The position numbers and the translations under genes are program-made. Shown in pieces: positions 1 to 4,415 of a DNA stretch of 5,936 nucleotides. Source of the DNA: Desulfobacterales bacterium (GTDB lineage: Bacteria; Desulfobacterota; DSM-4660; Desulfatiglandales; Desulfatiglandaceae); NCBI GenBank assembly GCA_022013615.1, contig JAKLQB010000164.1:1-5936 (forward strand), read 5' to 3'. Under the pieces are notes generated by a model, which searched no databases, had not been told where the DNA came from, and saw only the letters and a program-made list of their open reading frames with translations. How positions within the stretch are numbered: the stretch's first letter is position 1; each line of letters begins with the position of its first letter.

Positions 1-222
1 GGAAGAATAAAGGACCAGATAAAAAGCTCAGTGCCAACCAAAACACGAGACCTTGCCATTAATGGCCTTACGGTGATGGAGACTCTCAGGCTCTCAGCAG
101 GACCGGAGGTGGGAAGGATTTTGAGGGAACTAATGGAAAAAGTCATTGACAACCCTGAACTGAACACCAAAAGCCGTCTCATTGCAATATTGGAACAGAA
201 AAAGTCATCTGATTCATTATGA
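1..222 (+). CDS. cca: CCA tRNA nucleotidyltransferase / poly(A) polymerase family protein, C-terminal fragment
   Basis: The frame is open from the first base to a TGA at 220-222, so this is the last 73 residues of a gene that begins upstream of the window. The GTG at position 31 is an internal valine codon, not a start. The family adds or repairs the 3' CCA end of tRNA in the cytosol using CTP and ATP; some deltaproteobacterial members add only A or only CC. The tail matches the end of the helical tRNA-binding region: a DLAING motif, then a GPEVGRILRELMEKVIDNPELN stretch that aligns with the common form of this C-terminus (roughly GPEIGRIL-x-ELLEKVLDDPELN). The catalytic nucleotidyltransferase domain lies outside the window, so activity and exact subtype (full CCA-adding, A-adding or CC-adding) cannot be judged. 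No clear hairpin terminator follows the stop. Family assignment is fairly sure; the gene symbol is less so. Confidence 0.78.
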   Translation, partial: GRIKDQIKSSVPTKTRDLAINGLTVMETLRLSAGPEVGRILRELMEKVIDNPELNTKSRLIAILEQKKSSDSL

Positions 223-258
223 AATGCCCCCCTGCCTTCCCCCTCTTCCCTTATATGC

Positions 259-287
259 TTGACCATTTAAAATGCTTTCACTATACT
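259..287 (+). promoter_or_regulatory. Probable sigma-70 promoter for the mltD-like gene
   Basis: A -35 box TTGACC (259-264) and a -10 box TATACT (282-287) are separated by exactly 17 bases. The expected transcription start is near 294, giving a 5' untranslated region of about 110 bases before the GTG start at 405. It is the only good promoter match in the 223-404 gap and points at the lytic transglycosylase gene. Confidence 0.6.
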
Positions 288-373
288 CGGCGGACAAAAA
301 TTCAGACAATGTTCAGTTGTGCGTTATTAGTTGTCAGGTTTATCTCTTTTTCAAGCAGTTAGGGAAAATTCTG

Positions 374-390
374 GGTTGGTTGACCTAACC
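374..390 (+). promoter_or_regulatory. Small hairpin just upstream of the mltD-like ribosome binding site
   Basis: GGTTGG (374-379) can pair with CTAACC (385-390), with one G-U pair and a 5-base loop. It ends 5 bases before the Shine-Dalgarno-like GGAGA (396-400). There is no T tract, so it is not a terminator. It could affect ribosome access in the 5' leader, but a stem this short may also be chance. Confidence 0.25.
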
Positions 391-404
391 ACTATGGAGA
401 AATT

Positions 405-2267
405 GTGAAAATTCATACGAAGTTCCCAAATGTCAAAGCATTTCTCAATCTTTTCGTAGCTTTTATTTTCATAGGCTGTGTTACACAAACGTCTCACGTC
501 AAACCAATTATCCAACCTCAGCCCGAGAAGACAGAAGCTAAACAGCCAGATCGCAAGCCCACACTGGCAGCACCTGAAGAAAAACCCGCTCCATTACCCA
601 AGACCGAGGAAGTGCAACCAATCGCTTCCCTCCCTAAGACTCTTTCTCCACCTGAGCCTGCTGAAAATACTATCCCTGCCCCTGCCCCGGCACCCCCGAA
701 AAAATCCGACCAGGAATTACTCGACTCTGCTTTGGAATTCTGTCAGGCCTCCAATGACTTTTGGGAGCGTGGAGATCTTGAAAATGCCCTTGATGCCCTT
801 GATCAAGCTTATTCCCTCGTTCTGGAAGTCCGTCCGGATGAAAACCCGGAAATCCTTCAGCAACGGGATGATTTGCGCATCACCATATCCAAACGGATCA
901 TAGAAGTTTACACGTCCAGGTTTACAGTGGCCAACGGGCTTCACAAGGCTATCCCCCTGGTTATGAACAGTCACGTGGAAAGTGCCCTGAAATTATTTTT
1001 GGGCAAGGATAAGAGATTTTTTGCTGGTGCCTACCAGCGCTCAGGGCGCTATCGCCCTGCCATCGTTAAGGCGCTCAATGAAGCTGGCCTCCCAGAGGAG
1101 CTTTCATGGCTGCCCTTTATCGAAAGTGGTTTCAAGGTCAGGGCGCTTTCAAGGTCAAGGGCCCTTGGGCTGTGGCAGTTTATCGCTTCAACAGGATACA
1201 AATTCGGGTTAAACAGGGATCGTTGGATAGACGAGCGAATGGATCCGAAAAAATCCACAAAAGCAGCCATCGCCTATCTCAAAGAACTTCACCAGATCTT
1301 TGGCGACTGGACCACGGCTCTTGCTGCCTATAACTGCGGAGAGGGAACTGTACTTAGAGCCATACGGACCCAAAAGATCAATTACCTGGATAACTTCTGG
1401 GACCTTTACCTAAAACTTCCAATAGAAACAGCCTTTTATGTGCCACAGTTCCTGGCCGTTTTGCATATTCTGAATGACCCTGGTGCCCATGGGATCACTC
1501 TTCCTCCTTTGGACCCGGAAATTGAGAGCGAAGAGGTTGCCGTTGAGAAACAGGTCCATCTCAAAATAGTGGCAAAGCATATAGATATTTCTTACAAGGA
1601 GCTCAGGGATCTCAATCCCGAATTGAGGTATGATTCCACACCTGATACACCCTATATTTTGAACGTACCAAAAGGCAAAGTAGAACTGTTCCTCGCCAAA
1701 ATAGGTGATATCCCTGCATGGCGTCCTCCTGTTCCAGCTTACGTGGTCCACAGGGTTAGAAAAGGAGAATCCCTTTCTATCATTGCGCGAAGATATGGAA
1801 CCAGTGTCAGGTCCATAATGGCGATGAACGGGCTCAGGCGCAGCGACTATGTAAAGGCGGGCTGGAAGCTCAAAATTCCAACCAAAGGCACCTATACGCC
1901 CATTGAGAAGGCATCACTTCCCATATCTGACTTAAGAGAAAAGGGAGACTTCATGGAGTATGTAGTCCGGAAAGGTGACTCGCTCTGGATGATTGCCGGT
2001 AGATTTGGGGCTACGACAAAAACAATTCAATCCATAAATCAATTGAATAATACACATTTACGCATAGGGCAGATTCTAAGAATCCCAAAGGGCGTGAGTG
2101 ATACCAGAGATATAAAAACCAAGACGTACAGGGTTCTGAAGGGAGATACGGCCTTTGTAATTGCCCAGAAGCACCAGATGGACCTTTCCGAATTCCTCAG
2201 CCTGAACCATCTGACACCTCGAAGCACTATTTTCCCAGGACAAGTAATGCTCGTTAAGGCTGAATAG
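405..2267 (+). CDS. mltD: MltD-like membrane-bound lytic murein transglycosylase with LysM repeats (lipoprotein)
   Basis: A 620-residue protein predicted to cleave the MurNAc-GlcNAc bond of peptidoglycan with formation of 1,6-anhydro-MurNAc, acting in the periplasm while anchored to a membrane. The start is GTG, preceded by GGAGA four bases upstream; the next in-frame Met is near residue 187, so GTG is needed to keep the signal peptide. Residues 1-24 are a lipoprotein signal (basic start, hydrophobic core, FIG before Cys25). Position +2 is Val, not Asp, which favours outer-membrane sorting. Residues 34-100 are a Pro-rich linker. The SLT domain covers about 205-330: catalytic Glu240 in PFIESGF, GLWQF at 255-259, and AAYNCGEG at 307-314. 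A degenerate LysM-like segment lies near 383-423. Three clear LysM repeats for glycan binding follow at about 446-491, 518-561 and 574-617. The length is somewhat above E. coli MltD (about 450), mainly from the linker and extra LysM. The TAG stop lies inside the 3' end of the convergent phosphatase gene. Family very likely; symbol by similarity. Confidence 0.93.
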   Translation: MKIHTKFPNVKAFLNLFVAFIFIGCVTQTSHVKPIIQPQPEKTEAKQPDRKPTLAAPEEKPAPLPKTEEVQPIASLPKTLSPPEPAENTIPAPAPAPPKKSDQELLDSALEFCQASNDFWERGDLENALDALDQAYSLVLEVRPDENPEILQQRDDLRITISKRIIEVYTSRFTVANGLHKAIPLVMNSHVESALKLFLGKDKRFFAGAYQRSGRYRPAIVKALNEAGLPEELSWLPFIESGFKVRALSRSRALGLWQFIASTGYKFGLNRDRWIDERMDPKKSTKAAIAYLKELHQIFGDWTTALAAYNCGEGTVLRAIRTQKINYLDNFWDLYLKLPIETAFYVPQFLAVLHILNDPGAHGITLPPLDPEIESEEVAVEKQVHLKIVAKHIDISYKELRDLNPELRYDSTPDTPYILNVPKGKVELFLAKIGDIPAWRPPVPAYVVHRVRKGESLSIIARRYGTSVRSIMAMNGLRRSDYVKAGWKLKIPTKGTYTPIEKASLPISDLREKGDFMEYVVRKGDSLWMIAGRFGATTKTIQSINQLNNTHLRIGQILRIPKGVSDTRDIKTKTYRVLKGDTAFVIAQKHQMDLSEFLSLNHLTPRSTIFPGQVMLVKAE

Positions 2268-2901
2268 GAGGAGTTTGACTGAGATCAAGTATCTCTTCAA
2301 GATTAGACACAACATAGTCTGGTTCCGGATCCCCGGGGAGCATAACCGACCTTTCCCCATTGGCCAGGAGAACCGTCCTCGCTCCTGCCGCGCTTCCCGC
2401 CATTATGTCAAAACGAAAATCCCCCACCATCAATACCTCTCTTGTTGATAAACCCATCTGCCTTGCGGCCTCATGAACACCATCAGGATGGGGCTTAGGC
2501 AGCGACTCATCGCGTGTGATAACGGCAGCAAAATCACAGATTGTAACCCCGTCAAATTTTTTGAGGGCCTTTTTCACAGAACTCAGGCCGTTCCTGGTTA
2601 AAATGCCTAAAATAATACCCCTTCCCTTAAGAACAGAGACGCATTTTTCAGCCCCTCTATTTGGACGGGAGGCCTCTGCCGCCTGATCCTCTATGCCTTC
2701 CAAGATTTTCATGAGTGCGGATCGTCGCGCAGGCGTCTGGGTCTCCAGGTATTCCAGGATGGCTTGATCCGCCGGGCACCCCAATTCCTGCTTAATTGCC
2801 GGAAAATCAAGGGCTCCGGGGAGCGTTAAGGTCCCGTCAAAGTCAAATAAGACACCTTGGATATTGATTCCTCTTTCCATTGCGGTTCTTTTCCTTAACA
2901 T
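2254..2901 (-). CDS. HAD-superfamily hydrolase (phosphoglycolate phosphatase-like)
   Basis: A 215-residue cytosolic HAD-IA type phosphohydrolase. All four HAD motifs are visible: motif I DFDGT with nucleophile Asp20 and acid/base Asp22; motif II Thr102 in ILTRNG; motif III Lys136 in LPKPHPD; motif IV GD at 160-161 with Asp165. A small helical cap lies between motifs I and II. This is the usual layout of Gph/PGP-like enzymes acting on small phosphate esters, but the substrate cannot be told from sequence. Two starts are possible. ATG at 2901 has AGGAAG about 5 bases upstream. ATG at 2880 (residue 8) also has AGGAAAAG upstream and puts motif I at the more typical residue 13. The gene lies 84 bases downstream of mazF on the same strand, with a weak terminator-like hairpin between them. 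Its last 14 bases overlap the 3' end of the mltD-like gene, with no room for a terminator between the two. Function class sure, physiological role unknown. Confidence 0.9.
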   Translation of the reverse strand: MLRKRTAMERGINIQGVLFDFDGTLTLPGALDFPAIKQELGCPADQAILEYLETQTPARRSALMKILEGIEDQAAEASRPNRGAEKCVSVLKGRGIILGILTRNGLSSVKKALKKFDGVTICDFAAVITRDESLPKPHPDGVHEAARQMGLSTREVLMVGDFRFDIMAGSAAGARTVLLANGERSVMLPGDPEPDYVVSNLEEILDLSQTPPIQP

Positions 2902-2935
2902 TCAACTTCCTTAGCTCTCTTTTGAGCGGCCAGCG

Positions 2936-2974
2936 AAAAAGCTAATCTTCGTTCACCCGGAGGTTCGGCTTTTT
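2936..2974 (-). terminator. Weak terminator-like hairpin between mazF and the HAD gene
   Basis: AAAAAGC (2936-2942) is complementary to GCTTTTT (2968-2974), with a further short stem (ACC/GGT around a 4-base loop) inside the 25-base interior. Read on the minus strand it follows the mazF stop and ends in a T run, so it could partly end mazEF transcription before the phosphatase gene. The interior is mismatched and bulged, so the stem is poor and read-through is plausible. It is roughly symmetrical and could work in either direction. Confidence 0.35.
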
Positions 2975-2985
2975 ATATTTGGGAA

Positions 2986-3321
2986 TTAGAATATTATAGG
3001 GTCTATACGCATTAAGACTTCTTGAAGCAGATCTTCCGGGCATTTGCTAATCAGAGCCGCTTTTCTAAATTTGTAATCAAGAGAGCGCAACTGATCTGCC
3101 ATGATTACCCCTGTGACTTTCTTGCCTTTGGATATGGCTACATAAAATGGGTTTTTACGTTTTGTATTCCTGATGGGGCAAACAAAAACAAATCCCATCT
3201 TTTTATTAAAAATACTATGGCTTACCACTAAAGCAGATCTGGTGCCTTTTTGTTCATGTCCAGCTTGTGGATTAAAATTAAGCCGAATAAAATCTCCACG
3301 TTTTGGGATATATTCTACCAA
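2986..3321 (-). CDS. mazF: MazF/PemK-family mRNA interferase toxin (type II toxin-antitoxin)
   Basis: A 111-residue protein, the same length as E. coli MazF, and collinear with it: IPKRGDFIRLNFNP at the start, EQKGTR at 23-28, PFY at 58-60, ADQLRS at 75-80 and a C-terminal helix. MazF toxins are ribosome-independent endoribonucleases that cut mRNA at short motifs and slow growth unless bound by MazE. The general-base Arg (Arg29 in E. coli MazF) aligns with Arg28 here. The catalytic Thr52 of E. coli MazF aligns with Arg51, within CPIRNT, where relatives usually have CPITNT or CPISNT. Activity is therefore doubtful, or carried by a neighbouring residue such as Thr53. The start codon is TTG at 3319-3321, preceded by GAGGAAG and overlapping the last 7 bases of mazE, which suggests translational coupling. 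No in-frame ATG gives the conserved N-terminus. Family assignment is strong. Confidence 0.9.
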   Translation of the reverse strand: MVEYIPKRGDFIRLNFNPQAGHEQKGTRSALVVSHSIFNKKMGFVFVCPIRNTKRKNPFYVAISKGKKVTGVIMADQLRSLDYKFRKAALISKCPEDLLQEVLMRIDPIIF

Positions 3322-3566
3322 ACTTCCTCACCTTCGGGTTTACCCCATGAGATTTCTTCGCTAGGCTCTTCCACTTGCGCTAACAATTCATCCAATTTAT
3401 ATTTCTTTTGATGAGATACGGGTCTTAAAACCAATTTTCCATCCTCTAAGGAGCAACTTATTCGATCTTTGATACTCAATTGGAGTGCTTCCAGCACATG
3501 CTTTGGGAGTCGGATACCAAGCGAATTACCCCATTTTCCAATTTGCACCTCAGTGCTATCTTGCAT
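3315..3566 (-). CDS. mazE: MazE-like AbrB-family antitoxin
   Basis: An 83-residue antitoxin. The start is ATG at 3564-3566, preceded by a near-perfect AAGGAGG with a 7-base spacer; a TTG six codons upstream overlaps that Shine-Dalgarno and is rejected. Residues 6-45 form the swapped-hairpin AbrB/MazE DNA-binding domain, recognisable by IGKWGNSLGIRLPKHVLEAL at 9-28. The acidic C-terminal tail (about 57-83, ending WGKPEGEEVW) is typical of MazE tails that wrap around and block MazF. MazE alone or with MazF normally represses its own promoter, and a perfect palindrome lies over the -10 box at 3589-3605. The gene is followed by mazF with a 7-base overlap, the usual antitoxin-first order. The tail is intact, so neutralising and repressor functions look preserved even if the toxin is altered. 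Confidence 0.92.
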   Translation of the reverse strand: MQDSTEVQIGKWGNSLGIRLPKHVLEALQLSIKDRISCSLEDGKLVLRPVSHQKKYKLDELLAQVEEPSEEISWGKPEGEEVW

Positions 3567-3588
3567 ATTTCTACCTCCTTGCAATTAT

Positions 3589-3605
3589 GATATACATTGT
3601 ATATC
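3589..3605 (-). promoter_or_regulatory. Palindromic operator candidate for MazE/MazEF autoregulation
   Basis: GATATACATTGTATATC on the plus strand is a perfect 8-base inverted repeat around a single central base. It overlaps the -10 box of the mazEF promoter and ends 22 bases before the mazE start codon. A palindrome over the promoter of a toxin-antitoxin operon is the standard place for AbrB/MazE-type autorepression. Binding itself is inferred. Confidence 0.6.
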
Positions 3606-3624
3606 CACAAGGAAAGAATGTCAA
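3596..3624 (-). promoter_or_regulatory. Strong sigma-70 promoter of mazEF
   Basis: On the minus strand a perfect -35 TTGACA (complement of 3619-3624) and a -10 TACAAT (complement of 3596-3601) are separated by exactly 17 bases. Transcription should start near 3589, leaving a leader of about 20 bases that contains the AAGGAGG ribosome binding site of mazE. Confidence 0.8.
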
Positions 3625-3748
3625 TAATTAAAAAATGCTCTTTCGTTAAGGTTTTTTAGGACGAATCGCCGCCGATCATAACTTGTAGCCGTTTAGTCCC
3701 CTTTTATTCCCGGTATAAGACGTCTGACTCCAAGCTATGAGTTCCCCT

Positions 3749-3967
3749 TTAGGATGCCCACTTAATCGAAATCTTGCGACCCGATTGGACGCAGTCCCTC
3801 AAATAAAGGTTGATCAAATTCTGATAGGGTATTCCAGTATCTTCTGACATCAGTTTAAAATATTCTATGATGTCGATACCCATTCGAATGGTTACTTGTT
3901 TCTTCAACCTTTTCGCATAAGAATTTTTACGTCCTTTCATTTTTGAAAAATCGTATTCTTTCCTCAT
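3749..3967 (-). CDS. brnA: BrnA-like / CopG-type ribbon-helix-helix antitoxin
   Basis: A 72-residue antitoxin with a basic N-terminal part (residues 1-21) followed by a ribbon-helix-helix fold: strand QVTIRM at 24-29, first helix about 31-42, a turn with TGIPYQ, then second helix LINLYLRDCV at 51-60. The KMKGRKN-x-YAKRLKKQVTIR pattern is characteristic of antitoxins found next to BrnT (DUF497) toxins. The expected role is to bind and neutralise BrnT and, as a dimer, to repress the operon promoter. The ATG at 3965-3967 overlaps the toxin TGA stop (ATGA) and is preceded by GGAG about 8 bases upstream, so translation is probably coupled. The gene is intact and of normal length. The family label varies between databases (BrnA or CopG family); pairing with the upstream BrnT frame makes the assignment secure. 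Confidence 0.85.
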   Translation of the reverse strand: MRKEYDFSKMKGRKNSYAKRLKKQVTIRMGIDIIEYFKLMSEDTGIPYQNLINLYLRDCVQSGRKISIKWAS

Positions 3968-4248
3968 AATTTTTCTCCGGTATATTCTTTTTGTTCTTTT
4001 TTCGTCGCTCTCCTGGCTGATATGATCCTGATTTCTATCTCGTCTTCTCTAAATGTGTAGATTACAACCAAAACCCGAACTTGGTAACCGAGTCCCAACA
4101 TCAAGAATCTATCTTCAGATTCCGAGCGGTCAGGATCATAATACTCGATGGCACATTCATCAAAAAAAACTGATTGAGCTTCCTCAAATAATACCCTGTG
4201 TTTCTTTTGATTGGCTAAATTTTTCCGGTCGTCCCAAGAAAAGCTGAT
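3964..4248 (-). CDS. brnT: BrnT-family toxin (DUF497) with no canonical start codon
   Basis: The minus-strand frame directly before brnA reads as a near full-length BrnT: FSWDDRKN at the start, then KKHRVLFEEAQSVFFD, EYYDPDRSESEDRFLMLGL, a beta strand VRVLVVIYTFRE, and the family ending IRIISARRATKKEQKEY. BrnT is a RelE-fold ribonuclease that inhibits translation and is held inactive by BrnA. From the ATC codon at 4248 it would be 94 residues, the usual family length. No ATG, GTG or TTG occurs in frame between the promoter and the conserved N-terminus; the first in-frame Met/Leu starts would remove half the protein. The ATC may be a mutated or non-standard start. No Shine-Dalgarno is visible, and the predicted transcription start is only about 9 bases upstream. 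The family motif KHGVSF is changed to KHRVLF. It is either a toxin with an unusual start or a recently decayed one; the frame has no internal stop. The stop overlaps brnA by 4 bases. Confidence 0.78.
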   Translation of the reverse strand: MSFSWDDRKNLANQKKHRVLFEEAQSVFFDECAIEYYDPDRSESEDRFLMLGLGYQVRVLVVIYTFREDEIEIRIISARRATKKEQKEYTGEKL

Positions 4249-4257
4249 TGATTTCGT

Positions 4258-4279
4258 AAATACATTGTAAATACGTTGT
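4258..4279 (-). repeat. Two tandem 11-base repeats over the brnTA promoter, candidate BrnA operator
   Basis: On the plus strand AAATACATTGT (4258-4268) is followed at once by AAATACGTTGT (4269-4279), with one mismatch. The 11-base period is about one helical turn, so both copies face the same side of DNA, as expected for paired ribbon-helix-helix dimers. The proximal copy covers the -10 box. Operator function is inferred from position and from known BrnA autoregulation. Confidence 0.5.
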
Positions 4280-4292
4280 AATTTATTGTCAA
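4264..4292 (-). promoter_or_regulatory. Strong sigma-70 promoter of brnTA
   Basis: On the minus strand a perfect -35 TTGACA (complement of 4287-4292) and a -10 TACAAT (complement of 4264-4269) are 17 bases apart, the same core as the mazEF promoter. Predicted transcription start is near 4257, which leaves almost no leader before the BrnT coding frame and places the nearby ATG at 4265 upstream of the transcript. Confidence 0.75.
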
Positions 4293-4332
4293 GAAAGCAA
4301 TTGGGTAGTTGGGTAGGGGCTGTTTTTTATGC

Positions 4333-4361
4333 TTGATTATCATAAAACTAAAGGCTATTTT
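4333..4361 (+). promoter_or_regulatory. Weak candidate promoter for the cyclase gene
   Basis: TTGATT (4333-4338) and TATTTT (4356-4361) are 17 bases apart in the gap between the divergent brnTA and cyclase genes. The match is modest (-10 lacks the final AAT pattern) in an A+T-rich stretch, so chance is a real possibility. No better candidate was seen between 4293 and 4415. Confidence 0.25.
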
Positions 4362-4415
4362 AACATGATGAAAATGATTTCCTTTAATTTTCTTGAAATT
4401 TAAACAACCGGTGAA

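Noticed and set aside
31..222. A separate 63-residue gene starting at GTG 31
   Set aside because: The frame is open to the window edge and the sequence continues the C-terminal pattern of the CCA-adding enzyme family, so the GTG is internal.
394..408. Four-codon mini-frame (ATG GAG AAA TTG TGA) overlapping the mltD-like start
   Set aside because: It has no ribosome binding site of its own, and its GGAGA serves as the site for the GTG start; most likely chance.
717..1751. Several open frames on both strands inside the mltD-like gene
   Set aside because: The mltD-like frame explains this region with a complete domain set; the others are shadows with no motifs.
3022..3364. Plus-strand open frames of 60-70 residues across mazEF
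   Set aside because: They are antisense to mazF and mazE, lack ribosome binding sites and resemble no family.
3567..3584. TTG at 3584 as an earlier mazE start
   Set aside because: It would put the AAGGAGG ribosome binding site inside the coding region, while ATG at 3566 is ideally spaced from it and gives the normal family N-terminus.
3640..3748. Possible terminator or small RNA between brnA and the mazEF promoter
   Set aside because: I saw T runs and a repeated AAGGGGA motif but no stable stem followed by a T tract, so no call is justified.
4053..4247. Plus-strand open frame of 64 residues
   Set aside because: It lies antisense to the BrnT coding frame, which shows clear family similarity; this one shows none.
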